DNA from: Mytilus edulis
Taxonomy: Eukaryota; Mollusca; Bivalvia; Mytilida; Mytilidae
DNA: 64,000 nucleotides
NCBI RefSeq assembly: GCF_963676685.1
Contig: NC_092350.1
Coordinates: forward strand, 10,397,307-10,461,306
Reading direction: 5' to 3'
Positions within the stretch are counted from its first letter, which is position 1, and the number at the start of each line of letters is the position of its first letter. Positions 1 to 11,858 of the stretch are shown here, piece by piece. Under the pieces are notes generated by a model, which had not been told where the DNA came from, made no database searches, and saw only the letters and a list, made by a program, of their open reading frames with translations. The position numbers and the translations under genes were made by a program.

Positions 1-764
1 ATTGATATAAATCAAAACATCGTGTTATTCCTGATTAATTTTTCGAATTACTTTATTAAGGTGTTGAGGACCTTTGGTGGACCCATAGTTTAAGTGTCTT
101 TAAAAAGTACATAGTGAGCAGTGGTCGTTACATAAAAACGTTCACCTAAATTGTCCCAGTCAATGAATGAATTTAATATGGCAATCAATGGCCACACTGT
201 TATGAATTTCATTCTATCAGTTCATGCAAACCCCCGTCCCGAAAAAAATACGCCCGTTTTTTATTTATTATGTTCATTTAATGCTTTATTATTCTGTTGG
301 AAATTTTCGTTTCTATTAGCCAAAAAGTGGACAAGATTATTGTTTTCAATCTAAATACGGCCAGACTCTCAGATCTCAGACTGCCTCCTCAAACAATGGC
401 TCGAACCTTCCACTTTAAATCTATCCAGAGCTTATACTGACTGGGGATAATTATTCAGCTATGTTATTTTAAGATAGGCGCGGGCGTTTGGGGTTAAACA
501 TAATTTCGTAGGTAAATAATATTAATGTGGAACTTTTTTCATGAGATTATAATAGAGTATAACTTTTTTTGGTTGAATTATGAAATAGAAGTCAATACGT
601 TCTTGCTCACTCCTTTGTCGCTTTGAAGGTGTCATGATTTTTCATGCTCAGAATTGCAAATGTGTTCCTGTAATTTGAATTTCAAAATGACTGAGTGACG
701 TTTTTTCGACGAACTGGTCAACTCAACCATACCGAATCACTCTACTGTGATGCGACTGCCATAT
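1..764. other. No gene seen
   Basis: AT-rich spacer. The short ORF at 151-354 shows no domain or splice context. From 985 to 1300 there is a short GC-richer repeat-like stretch (GGGGGGCGTTCGCCCTCATG). Confidence 0.5.
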
Positions 765-985
765 AAGTTAGAGGTTTAGCGCTATAAAACCAGGTTCAAT
801 CCATTATTTTCTACATTTGAAAATGCCTGTACCAAGTCAGGAATATGACAGTTGTTGTCCATTCGTTTGATGTGTTTTATCATTTGAATTTGCCATTTGA
901 TTAGGGACTTTCCGTTTTGAACTTTCCTCGGAGTTCAGTATTTTGTAGTTTCACTTTTGAAATAATCAGTAAATACTGGCGAAAA
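765..985 (+). repeat. Interspersed repeat, AATGCCTGTACCAAGTCAGG family
   Basis: GGTTTAGCGCTATAAAACC, AATGCCTGTACCAAGTCAGG, TGTCCATTCGTTTGATGTG, CCTCGGAGTTCAGTATTTTG. Related copies at 30960-31050, 35640-35900 (minus), 50275-50555, 56380-56560 and fragments at 18930-18995 and 61055-61085. Confidence 0.65.
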
Positions 986-1299
986 AAAATCTGTATATGA
1001 AAAGAAATGTCTCATAAAAATTAAATACACGGGAAATGGCAAAGTTTACGAAGTCTAGTCTAAGTCCAAGCAAAAAGGGGGGCGTTCGCCCTCATGCCCC
1101 CCTCTGTACCCGCCACTACACGCAGTTACTGACAGCTTGTTCAAAGCCAATAACAACTTATAACTAGATTTGCCATTGCAAGCAATAGCGGATGGCACCC
1201 TTCCCACATTGCCAGGCGAGCGGCAGCCTGTTTCAAAATTTAAAAACAGTATTTACACATAAATACATTACAACATATTTATTTGAAAATTTTCAGAAC

Positions 1300-1810
1300 G
1301 TTCTGAGCATTTTTCAATTTTTTACAATTTTTGTGTTTCCATGACAACGGCGGCCATTTTGGAAATTCCAAAATCAAAAGTCTTATCCTTACTTGCCATT
1401 GATCATATATAATGAGTTTCATTAAGTTTGGAGCATTTTGAGATTTTTGGACATTTTTGCTGTTTCCATGGTAACGGTTTCCTTTTCGAAAGTTCCAAAA
1501 ACAGTTTTAACATTGACTTATGCCATGTTATATCTATACATGAAATTTGTTCCACTTTGAACTTATATTCCTTAAAAAAATTCTGCTTTGATGTTTTTTC
1601 CCATAGGATCAATGTTAAACTTTTCCCAAGTTTCCATGGCAATGGCAGCCATTTTGAAAATTCTAAGTACTGTTGGTTCCTTAGGGCACCACTGCCAACA
1701 TTTAAATAAAGTTTCAAGAGGTTGCCTCTTATAAAGAAAGAATTAGAATTTTGATTTTTTTTTACATTTTTGCAGTTTCCATGGTAACGGCGGCCATTTT
1801 TTACCATTCC
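1300..1810. repeat. Degenerate tandem repeat with X-box-like and YY1-like motifs
   Basis: GTTTCCATGGTAAC or a close variant occurs at 1335, 1462, 1630 and 1775 (steps 127, 168, 145). In three of the four it is followed by GGCGGCCATTTT or GGCAGCCATTTTG. The first motif resembles an RFX X-box; the second resembles YY1 (core GCCATTTT). Open frames on both strands here are by-products. Confidence 0.7.
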
Positions 1811-3061
1811 AATGTCTCTTGCACAACTTCACATGGCGGTTCATATTATGGTATAGTTCCATCAACATTGGTCTGACCAATTCCGAGAAATAGCATGGAC
1901 AAAATGTGTGGAAGAATAAAAATAATAAAAAGAAAAAAAAGAAACGTAGAATAACAATATGTCACCCCAACTCCGTTGAGGGTGCCATAAAAAAATCAAG
2001 CATCTAAGACTAAATTCCTACCAAGATTTCTGTAAATCAGTGTTGATTGAGACCCACTGGAAAGAAATGCACCACTATTATTCTGTGTAACAGATTGTCA
2101 TTGTTGCGTCAACCACATTGATTTCTTGTTTTACTTCATTTTAATTTTAAAAGTGTAAGAAAAATTGATTTCTTGTCCAAAAATACCGTGTGTTGCGCTT
2201 ATAAACATTTCTTCCTGTTTTTAAAACATGCTAAATGTTTATAATTACATAATTGTGTAAATTTACATTCAAACATTAGATGAATTGCATTTATTTCAAA
2301 CGTTCCAGAACACATGCTCATATTCGAATAAGCTGACAATAATTCAAGTGAAAAAGGGATGGGGATATACAAAGTACTGTAAAAGAAAAGTTATAGAATC
2401 TATACTAATGAACGAGAAGACCTAATTTTGTGTGTCGCTTCTCTTTTTTCTACAATGAATTAATCATCATGCCTCTGTGTTCTATATAGGTATAGTCGCA
2501 TTTGTCATCTTTTCTTATGATTATTCAGTTTGTGTTATTTTGGGAGGAAAACGAAAATAAAGGTGTCAAACCACCAATTAAAAATCCCTATCTGTTCAAC
2601 CGAATCTTGCAATTTTCACAGCTATCTAAATATTTTACCTTAAGTTTCAAGGAAACCAGGTATATCCTGAATTGTACATGTATCACCTTTCTACATGCCA
2701 ATTTTCAACCAATGTTTAAAGTCTTATATGAAATTTCTGATCTTGAAAACACAGGTACTACCAAAATAACTCCCTGTTTTCTGGAAATCTTAAATTAGTG
2801 TACTATGAAGCGCATTAATCCTGAATTTTTAACGCAAACTCATAGACAAGTGAATTTTGACTCAAAATGGTCTAAATATATTTCCCTTTCACCAGAAGTT
2901 TCAATTCTGCATATTTGTTGGTTAGTTTAAGTAAACAATGACATCAAAAGTACTATTTTGTATCAGAGTTCAATATACTGTCGAGACCGCACTGTTTTTC
3001 CTCATCACAATTATGTAGAAATAGTGGTGAGTAACAGTGATCAACAGTTTTCACACTTGTT
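1811..3061. other. No gene seen; one repeat copy at 2395-2555
   Basis: AT-rich. Contains the copy of the repeat paired with 7800-7990. Open frames at 2502-2798 and 2953-3177 lack any recognisable feature. Confidence 0.45.
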
Positions 3062-3262
3062 TTAACTGGTCGGCAGATATCCAAACTCAAACACCTGTTT
3101 TTCGTTTTGAAGGTCGTAATCATGACTGTTTTCATATTCATTTTCAAAATCCTGTAGCATTTCTTCAATTTTAGCAAACAAGTTCATTCTCCTAGAAGAT
3201 ACATACTTTCCGTCAGATTTACCGTTGTCCCATTGAAAAGTCGCCGGTTGAAATTTTAACAT
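3062..3262 (-). CDS. Possible small unrecognised coding exon
   Basis: The minus-strand frame MLKFQPATFQWDNGKSDGKY ... NLFAKIEEMLQDFENEYENS has protein-like composition (acidic helix-like stretch). A GT after AAAAACAG (about 3093) could be a donor in phase 0. No second exon found; may be chance. Confidence 0.2.
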   Translation of the reverse strand: MLKFQPATFQWDNGKSDGKYVSSRRMNLFAKIEEMLQDFENEYENSHDYDLQNEKQVFEFGYLPTS

Positions 3263-4384
3263 TGCAAAATCTGGTCAAAGGGACGTAATTCGTACAAAAC
3301 GTCGCAATATTTCGCGGAATCCGCTAGACGGCGTTCATTTACTATCACTTGACCTTAATAAAGGAATCCAAAGAGCAAAAAAAAAATATATAGGTCATCA
3401 TGCTTGTTTTCGAGATATGAGCCATTGAAATTTTAGCGGGAAAATATTTTTCTCTTGACTTTTCATAGGTTTATCATTGACAAGTTAAAGTTCTCAAAAA
3501 CTGTTAAAAAGTAATTAAAATTTTATAAGACTTTAATTTACAGATTATCGGTTTATCATTATACATGTTAAAGAATTTCAAAACGAAAAATGGGGGTCAC
3601 CGGGCAAATTTGTTCAAGGCATTCAAATGGATAAAACCAGAGGATTCTGAAAATCTGACAAAAAATCCAAAACCTGACAAGCCACCTTCCTTAACAGCTG
3701 TATCATGATACGTGATATTTCTGTAATTTTCCGAATTTTTGATCGATAGTGAACCGTTTCAGTATTTTTCTTTAATTCTTTTTCGTGTAGCCGTCCGTCT
3801 CAGTGTTATTCAGTTTTTGTACGAGAACACATATTACAAGATTCAAATTTATTTAGGGGCTCAATTAAGCAGATGAAGTTCCCTTTTTTTTTTGGAATCT
3901 TTTATGATATCGGAAATTCGTTACCGGCTGAATCAGCTGTTGGATCATTTTTGTTATTGTCTCCCGATCTTACGAGAGTATTATGTTCAATACTTTAGTA
4001 GATAAACACTCCCATTCGTTGTAGCAAAAACTTTCTATACTAAGTATATACTATTATAGAAAGTCCCTGGTTGTAGTTATATACAAAATGTACATGTCTG
4101 TTCAGCTTTCAATAATATTGAAATTCAAGGTTCTCGATAAGAAAAAATCTTGCGTTCTATGATCTTGCTTTACGATATGTATTTTTTAAACTTACCAGTT
4201 TGATTTCTAACAAAAAAAAATTTAAATACAGATAATAATTGTTTGCATAAAAATTGCTTCCAGGATCCAGCAATACTGATGTTTCTTTAAGTAAGGAAAT
4301 CGAAGGAAAACGGGTAATTTTTAGCCACTGATTTTATTGAGAAAAAAATCAGCGGTCACTTTATTAAATGTATTTAATGTTAAT
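3263..4384. other. No gene seen
   Basis: AT-rich spacer with simple A/T runs; no long ORF, no structured repeat recognised. Confidence 0.45.
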
Positions 4385-4680
4385 AATTATAGGTCAAAGT
4401 ACGGCCTTCAAGACGGAGCCTTGGCTCACCCCGAACAGCAATCTCAGCTTAAGTTGTTCTTGCTTAAAAATTGCTTCCAGGCTCAAATAATACTAATAAA
4501 TATAATAATAGTACCCGTCCACGTCCACTTGTATTTTAGTCCATCTGATGAATTTTAGTCCATCTGATGAGTTAAGCCTTTTTCAACTGATTTTTATAGT
4601 TCGTTCATATGTTGTTATGTTTGACACTGTCCCAGGTTAAAAAGAGGGGATCCCGCTATCATGCTTAAACCCGGGAGGGT
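4385..4680 (-). repeat. ACGGCCTTCAACAATGAGC-family fragments, mostly inverted
   Basis: 4385-4430 keeps ATAGGTCAAAGTACGGCCTT on plus; 4511-4675 is the far end on minus (CCACGTCCACTTGTATTTTA, CCATCTGATGAGTTAAGCC, ACACTGTCCCAGG), with an 18-bp direct duplication of AGTCCATCTGATGA. Confidence 0.55.
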
Positions 4681-4739
4681 CTAAAACGCGGAAGTGGAAA
4701 ACGCGGAAGTGAAAAATGGGTGTATTATAACTAATATCT

Positions 4740-5535
4740 CTGGAACCGCTTAAGCTAAATCGACAAATAAAACTGATTCTGAAAGCTATTATAATAGGCT
4801 ATAAGATAAAAGTAAAAAAATATTTATTTAAATATGCTTTTTTACCGAAAAGTTGACCGGAAGTCTTTCTTAGTGTGACTCTGGCAACACATTTTTGAAC
4901 ATTAAAACTTTAATTTACGAAAAAGCATATAACCCGGTCAAAGTCTGTCAATTGATTCTTAAAGATATTTAAATGACAAATAATATGATATAAACAAACA
5001 AATAGATATATTACTATAAAAGGGCAAAAAGTTGACCGGAAGTCACCCTTGTACATAAATATAGAAGTGAAATTTTCAACTTTGAATTAAAATTAACAAC
5101 AATATAAAAAACCCGGTCAAATTCTGTAAATTGACTTTTGAAGACAATTAAATGACAAATAATATGATATAAAGACAAAAATAAATATATTACTATAAAA
5201 GGGCAAATAGTTGACCAGAAGTCACCCTTGTATATAAATGATGAAGTCAAATTTTCAACTTTGAACTTAAATTCACAAAAAAATAAAATTCCCGGTCAAA
5301 ATCGAAAACATGATTCTTAAAGACAATTCAATAACAATTAATATGATATAAAGAAAAATATATTTACATAACTATAAATGGTAAAAATGTTGACCGGAAG
5401 TCACCCTTTTATACAAATGATGAAGTGAAATTTTCACTTTGATACTAAAATTCACAAAAATATAAAAAGTCCGGTCAAAATCCTGAAAATAATTCAGAAA
5501 GAAAATTCATTGACAAATGGTATGATATGGAACTT
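4740..5535. repeat. 179-bp satellite, about four units
   Basis: GTTGACCGGAAGTC (or a one-base variant) recurs at 4852, 5031, 5210 and 5389, each step 179 bp. A second shared block (CCGGTCAAA) lies in mid-unit, roughly complementary to the first (TTGACCGG), so each unit can fold back. Units are diverged. Confidence 0.85.
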
Positions 5536-6339
5536 TCACAATGCTTAACACATGTTATACCTGTTCATAAATAACATTCAAAGATACTTATAATTTCTAG
5601 TAAAAAAGTCCCAATGAATGTAACTGTTTTTTTTTTTTTTTGTATGACTTCATCATTCTTCAACAATAGCAAAAACAGACTGTGCATGAAAAAAAAACAA
5701 CCTCCGCCAGTCAATTTTCTAATAAAATAAAAGCAAAAAAATTCTTAAAACTAGATTGGACACTTATCATGCTTACCTCACTAAACCTCATTACTATACT
5801 AACAAAAAAAACTGATAATTATTTCAAAATACGATGGTATGAATGTTCTTCCTGGTTTTGAAAGAACGATTCTTTTTATAGACATGAACGCGGCTGTCAA
5901 AGAGAGCACCCCTTTTCCATAATTATCGTAAGTCTACGTTACGTTTACGTTACATTTGCGATCAACTTTGTGAAACACTCGCAGGTAAAATCTTACGCTT
6001 AACATAAGTTTAATCGTAAACGTAAGTCGTACGAATCTTTGTGAAACGATAGCCAGACTATATTCAACGGCAAAGATAAGGGTCAATTACGATTCAGTAC
6101 AGTCAAGTATGGTTCAGCCTGGGGTCGAGTAATATCAAGTAAAAGTCAGACCAATTTAGACTGGTCGAGTAAAAATCAGTACAGTCGAGTACAGATATAG
6201 GCCATTTCAGACTACAACGGTTTGTAGTGTGTGTTAATGAAATGCTTGTTCATGGTTTTTCGTCATTATATTCTGATGTTCAATCGCCTTTATCGTAGAC
6301 TATGTCATTTAAACAAACTTGAACTATAATAAATAAAAA
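5536..6339. other. No gene; low-copy-looking repeat pieces
   Basis: 5920-6060 holds a loose inverted arrangement of CGTTTACGTTAC and GTAAACGTAAG with two direct TTTGTGAAAC copies, MITE-like. 6080-6200 holds degenerate GTACAGTCGAGTA / GGTCGAGTA repeats. Confidence 0.4.
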
Positions 6340-7025
6340 TATATACGTAGAAACATGCGCTGATCAAAATGTAAAAAAGATAAATAAATGGGATATTGAA
6401 AAAGAAAACGAATTCGTTGAGAGTATTGACAGAAATACGTTAAGCGAATTAGAATCAGGAACATGCTAGAAACTAGCATACTAGCTATAGAAAACATAAA
6501 TAAAGTCGTTGAACAGGTGAACGCTATTATTCTAGAATCAGCAGAAAAAGTTTTGGGATCTCATTACAAGGGGGAAACAAACACTACGATAAAAAGGTAC
6601 ACAAGCCATGGTTTAACTAAGAATGCTGGAAAACAAGAAAATGTTTCCGTATCGCAGAAAGAAATCCATTAAGACGGAAAATAATCGAAAACAAATGCAA
6701 AAATCAGAGAGAGATTATAAGAGACAACTAGATAGATCCATAAAAAAACATAAAAAAGAAATCAGACAGAAGATGAACTCATTAAAAAACAGCAACGCAA
6801 ATGAATTTTGGAAGATCTTGAATACAAATAGGGGGATAACAACAGCTTATATTTCGGTTGATGTATACGATACATATCATTGAAAGTCTGTCCTCCTGGT
6901 TAGAGGAACTGTAATAATATTATAATGTTATTTATTATCACACATGCGAAACAAAATATGTATTATATATGAACTGTTATTTTCTCTGTAGCTATGTACT
7001 AGTTTATGAAAATACAATCATTCTT
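6340..7025 (+). mobile_element. Internally deleted relative of the LINE
   Basis: The 5' part matches the LINE linker region (two overlapping frames 6463-6672 and 6623-6883, with SERDYKRQLDRSIKKHKKE and ANEFWKILNTN). From about 6860 the sequence jumps to the LINE 3' end: ATATCATTGAAAGTCTGTCC is shared with 43275-43294, followed by a closely similar 3' UTR. About 2 kb including the RT is missing. Confidence 0.75.
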
Positions 7026-7153
7026 CTTCTGCTAATTTATGGAAGTTAAATACACTCTGCCTTGTATAAAATATTTCTATTTATTTGAACATATAATTAA
7101 ATATAGAAATAAGAAAATGTGGTTTGAATACCAATTAGTCAACTCTCCACCAG

Positions 7154-7260
7154 AGACTTAATGAAATAGATGTAGAAGACTTAATGAAATAGATGTAGAA
7201 GACTTAATGAAATAGATGTAGAAGACTTAATGAAATAGATGTAGAAGACTTGATGAAACC
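7154..7260. repeat. 23-bp minisatellite, about 4.6 units
   Basis: The unit AGACTTAATGAAATAGATG + TAGA repeats from 7154 in exact 23-bp steps, with changes only in the last partial unit (TTGATGAAACC). Confidence 0.9.
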
Positions 7261-7554
7261 AATGTCAAGCCTATTTCACTTGTAGAGTTCAAATTGAAAG
7301 CATGGTAAATGAAGAATTTATTTATCAATGTTCCACAAAGTTGTTATCTGTCGATAAGTTCAGATATGTCATAGTTGACTTCAATGCTATTTGCCTATAT
7401 AGATACTTGTCAGCACAACGGGCTGGTGCTATATGACCCGAATTAATTAAAAATAGACGCATGATACATCGCCCATAAAACGATAGATCACGTTGAGGTA
7501 TTTATTTAGCAGTCAAAAAAAAAAAATGGAAAACAACACGTTTTATAATTTATT

Positions 7555-7596
7555 GCGTCCGAGGCGCTTTTCTGGATTTACCTTCATCAGGAACGC
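7555..7596 (-). ncRNA. Second hammerhead ribozyme motif
   Basis: On the minus strand: GCGTTC (7596-7591), core CTGATGA (7590-7584), helix II AGG/TCC with loop, GAAA (core), the short segment AGCGCC, TC, then GGACGC (7560-7555). Helix I pairs over six positions with one G-U. Helix II has an A-A at the position next to the core in place of the usual G-C, and helix III has lost one G-C pair, so activity is less certain than for the copy at 23485. Confidence 0.65.
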
Positions 7597-7799
7597 TCAA
7601 AGCCAAACATTTGAAATCCGAAGATGTATAAGTACCGAAAATCGTTGAAGAGCTTTATGTCAAAAATACCTAAAATATATAGGCCAAATTCATCTAAAGC
7701 CAACTTTGCCTGAGAAAGTTGAAACCTTAGTTTCATAATAATTTCAAAATGTATAAACAGACAAATTATGTTCTGTTTTACAACAATAAAATATCTCCC

Positions 7800-7990
7800 C
7801 CATCTATACTATTAAACGAGAAGACCTCATTTTGGGTGTCGCTTCTCTTCTTTCCACAATACATTAATCAACACGCCTCTGTGTCCTTTAGGTACAGTGC
7901 ATAGTCGCATTTGTCATCCATTCATATGATTATTCAGATTGAGTTATTTTGGGAGAAAAACGAGAAAAAAGGCATCCGGATATTGTCCCG
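7800..7990 (+). repeat. Interspersed repeat shared with 2395-2555
   Basis: ACGAGAAGACCTCATTTTGG, GTCGCTTCTCTTCTTTCCAC, GCCTCTGTGTCCTTTAGGTA, TTATTTTGGGAGAAAAACGA all have close matches at 2395-2555 in the same order. Confidence 0.65.
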
Positions 7991-8322
7991 TCATTGGACG
8001 AAATTTTAAGTCAGATTAGACTTCCGGTTTACGTTTTTCTGTATACTTTGAACATACATATTCTACGAATCTGCTATCATTTTCAAGTTTACTATCCACG
8101 GCGTCACAGAGTTTATTAAATAGAGAGGGTGTATACTATATCAATGACCACCATGGATCGATTAGTAAACTTAGAATTGAAAGTAAATCATGACACTTTA
8201 TTTATATCATGTATATAGTATACAGATAAGCGCAAAAATTATTCATGTGAACTTTTGATACATTTTCTGAAATTTTCCAATCATTTAATGATTAATCTTT
8301 TACAATTCATTGATTACTAAAA

Positions 8323-8660
8323 AAAGAAGATGTGGTATGATTGCCATGTTGAGACAACTCTCCACAAGAGACCAAAATGACACAGAAATTAACAACTATA
8401 GGTCACCGTACGGCCTTCAACAACGAGCAAAGCCCATACCACATACTCAGCTTTAAAAGGCCCCGAAATGACAATGTAAAAAAATTCAAACGAGAAAACT
8501 AGCGGCCTTATTTATGTACAAAGAAATGACAATGCAAAACAATTCAAACGAGAAAACTAGCGGCCTTATTTATGTACAAAAAATGAACGAAAAACAAGTA
8601 TGTAACACATAAACAAACGACAACCACTAAATTACAGGCTCCTTACTTAAATTGTCATAA
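8323..8660 (+). repeat. Interspersed repeat, ACGGCCTTCAACAATGAGC family
   Basis: GTGGTATGATTGCCATGTTG, TCTCCACAAGAGACCAAAAT, CACCGTACGGCCTTCAACAA, then AATTCAAACGAGAAAACTAG and AACGACAACCACTAAATTAC. I recall this family as very abundant in mussel genomes. It has no coding capacity that I can see. Confidence 0.7.
8465..8582. repeat. 58-bp tandem duplication inside an interspersed repeat
   Basis: GAAATGACAATG ... TTATTTATGTACAA occurs twice in a row, starting at 8465 and 8523, nearly identical, within a copy of the ACGGCCTTCAACAA family. Confidence 0.8.
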
Positions 8661-10249
8661 TATATACTAAAAGTATGTTCATATTGAAATTGAGAGAAAA
8701 CCAAAAATTCGAAATCATTTTTGGAAATAAAGGAGGAGAGATAAAAAAAAACATTTTCCTGTCCCCAATAACCTATGACTTATGATACTTTTGCTGAAAT
8801 TCTCCATTCATTCAATATTTTATAAAATTCTTCCAACAACACTTTACATACTTTAAACTACGCTCTGTATGCCCGCGATTTCGCGGGTGTGTTCTAGTTA
8901 TTTATGAAACAAGGAAGAGTTCATAACTTGTACAAGAAAAAACAAGATTAAAAAAAATCTTTTACCGTTTACTTTGACATTTTTATAATCCATTTATGGG
9001 CATAATGTTTTCTGATATGTACGTCCGTCCATTCGTTCGTCTGGTTGTCCGTCCGTCCGTCCGTCCGTCTGTTCGCCCGTCTGTCCCGCTTAGGGTTAAA
9101 GTTTTTGGTCGAGGTAGTTTCTTATGAAGTTAAAGTCCAATCAATTTGAAACTTAGTACACATGCTCCCTATGATATGATCTTTCTAATTTTAATCCAAA
9201 ATTAGAGATTATCCCCCATTTTACGGTCCACTGAACATAGAAAATGATACTGCGGATTGGGCATCCGTGTTCTTGGGACACATTCTTTTTTATAGATGTA
9301 AAACAGATGATAATGTTATAATTCATCAAAAATTGTCATGGAACTAAAAGAAAATTTATATCCAAATTGACGTTAAAAAATAATGTAATCACCGATAGTC
9401 ATGACTAAATAAATGATAAGGAAAGATACATGAGATATGTTGTCTTTTAAATTCCAAAATATATCAAAAATATAAAGTAGTAAGTCATACTTTTATCTCT
9501 TTTACAAGTTAATGAGTATTTTGTCGTTTGTAGCTGATCAATAATTGCATTGAATCATTCGATAATTAATATTACGTTTTGTATCTGAAAGTATATTCAG
9601 CTTTTGTTAGATTGTGTAATTGTATGATTGGTCATATCACTCTTTGATATGAAGGCAGAAAAAGAAACAAAGGGTACATCCCTAGTCATAATTTGAAGAC
9701 ATACTGTCCTTCACGTGGCAAAAAAGGAACAAAAATCAATATGAAACAGTCTACAAAATACAACACAGGAATAACTGAACAACACTAACACTACCAAAAG
9801 TCCAAGGTAATCTTAGATGTCACCGACACCGAAAGCTATGCCATGCTCTAAGTGTGAAATCAGGCGTGTTGCTCATATAAGTACAAATGACAACCTAAGA
9901 AGGTCACTCTCCGATAATAGAGGATAGCATTGTGGTTACTACAATTGAACTATATCCTTCGTATTTTGTGAAACACATATCGGCCATTTCACTCGTTATG
10001 ATAACCGTTAAATTTTGTAGTGGTAACTTCAGTTTTTGACTCCTTTATTTTAGTAGCTTCCTTGTTCCTTGTTAGCAGGGCCATCTGTAAAGTTAATTAA
10101 TGAAATGAAAGATCTTGAACATATGATCAATTGTTTATTTACATATGCTACATAGAAATTGACATTTCCAAAAGGAGAAGCTGAAATCCTCTCTGTTTTT
10201 GCTTAGTATGTAAATTTCTATGTTGTGTTTTGTTAACTTGTTGTCTTTT
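8661..10249. other. No gene seen
   Basis: AT-rich spacer with the GTCC microsatellite at 9020-9095 and a small hairpin (CCCGCGATTTCGCGGG) at 8872-8887. Confidence 0.45.
9020..9095 (+). repeat. (GTCC)n microsatellite
   Basis: GTCCGTCC tract with variants (GTCT, TTCG). Next to TTAGGGTTAAAGTTTTTGGT. Confidence 0.8.
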
Positions 10250-10475
10250 GATCGTTTTGCATTTTGTGCCATGGAAGTGCAAGTTTGTTGATAAGTTTGG
10301 ATACTTTGCCTTTCTTAAAACTTAGATTTAAGTCAAGATATAAGACATACATTGTACTTAGCTGTATTTGTTGCATCCTTTTTTCAAGTTCGATGTTAAA
10401 GGTGCGTTTAAAATAATCACCAAACGTTGAATTATTTACAGAAAAGACATCATCTTTGTAGCTGAACATGTAGTA
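10250..10475 (-). mobile_element. Decayed Penelope-like RT fragment (YKDD box)
   Basis: The minus-strand frame within 10233-10469 reads MFSYKDDVFSVNNSTFGDYF, then NIELEK and a YLDLNL segment. This lines up with FRYIDDVLSLNNNRFSDHL, PSELEIK and YIDLFLE of the copy at 26580-26720. Confidence 0.6.
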
Positions 10476-10504
10476 AAAGGATAATATTTAAGTTACCTAC
10501 GAAA

Positions 10505-10880
10505 CTTTATAAATGTGTCTTTTTTTTTGGAATGGGGACGTCAACAATGAGCAAAGCCCATTCAGCATATTATAGGCCCGAAACGACATATATTAAACAC
10601 AAAAAAAACACCAGAAAACTAAATTAAATGACCTAATTTATGTACAAAATAATGAACAAAAAACAATTATGAGGCAGACAAACAAAGCAACAAACGAACA
10701 CCACTGAATGAGACAGGCACACACATACTGATGTGGTAGAGTTAAACATGTTAAGGGGATCGCAACTCTCCTCCTAACTGACAGTGGTGTCACAGTACAA
10801 CATAAAAACGAACTATACAAATCAGCTGAAAAAGGGCTTAACTCACAAGATTGATACAAATAGAAATACATCTAACAAAA
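10505..10880 (+). repeat. ACGGCCTTCAACAATGAGC-family repeat, right part
   Basis: ACGTCAACAATGAGCAAAGC, then AACGAACACCACTGAATGAG, AGACAGGCACACACATACTG, GACAGTGGTGTCACAGTAC and AAAAAGGGCTTAACTCACAA. The minus-strand ORF here is a shadow. Confidence 0.65.
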
Positions 10881-11515
10881 ACACCGGGTACTTGTCGGCC
10901 TGTCAACAAAAAATACACTAAATGCAGAGCTCAGAGGATTTGCCATAATTGACAGCTAGCTAAAAGTCAATAACAACTAGTAACACACTCATACATCAAA
11001 GACTAAATTATCAATCTATAAAAATCCAACATCCTATGGAATTAGTGTAAAGACGGTCATTAACAGTCATAGAAAAACATGACCTTGTGCATTGCGAAGA
11101 TACAGGTCTCGACAGATTGTAGATCCATGATAGTGCATATGGGTATAACAATAATTTTTAGTTTGCTTTAACTTACTGATAACAACATTAAAATTAATAC
11201 CAATAGAAATTGTATAAAAAAAACCCACTTAGAGTGTTAAATTGGTAGCATTTAAGAATAAGTTTATTTTAAAAGAATCAATAAGTTTACCAGTTTATGG
11301 TAAAATAATTACATTAGATGTATGTTTCATTACAATACGTTATTCTGATTGGCTAACTGCACATCATGTGTTATTCCTTAAGCAGTTGTATCACTCAATA
11401 AAAATTCTCATTCATGATGACACGAGGTCCCACAATAAAGTGCACAGGTAAATAAAATAAAAACTTGATAAAAGGCGTGTTTTCATGATCCTATAGGTAA
11501 AAATGTAATTATAAC

Positions 11516-11669
11516 TATTGAATGCTTTTTTTTGTAACTTTATAGGGTTGTAAAAGCGTTGACCGTGCACTCATTTTAAGTATGAAGCGCTTCCGCGCTT
11601 CATACAAAATGTACTTCGGTCAACGATTTTACACCCCAATAAATTTACAAAAAAAAGAGCATTCAATTC
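11516..11669. mobile_element. Hairpin MITE-like element
   Basis: Near-palindrome: TTGAATGCTTTTTTTTG at the left, CAAAAAAAAGAGCATTCAA at the right, GTTGACCG and CGGTCAAC inside, and GAAGCGCTTCCGCGCTTC at the centre. The whole 154 bp can form one hairpin. Confidence 0.75.
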
Positions 11670-11858
11670 TTAAATGATGATGTGCTATCCCGTTTGAAAT
11701 AAGTTTTCTAAAAACTAAAGTTCAAAACCAAATCTTTATATCATGGAAAAATTTATTAAAAGTTTTTAGTAATTTGTGGTATCGAAATTCTTAACTTAAT
11801 CATTTACTAGGAATACATAGATTACGTCCATTAAAATATATAACGTCACAAAAGAGCT

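Noticed and set aside
1403-1807. A 134-codon minus ORF with repeated LPLPWK words
   Set aside because: The words are translations of the repeated CCATGG/GGCGGCCAT motif; the opposite strand is open for the same reason.
4541-4575. CTGATGAG words suggesting a hammerhead
   Set aside because: No CGAAA partner downstream; the words belong to the end of a common interspersed repeat, duplicated once.
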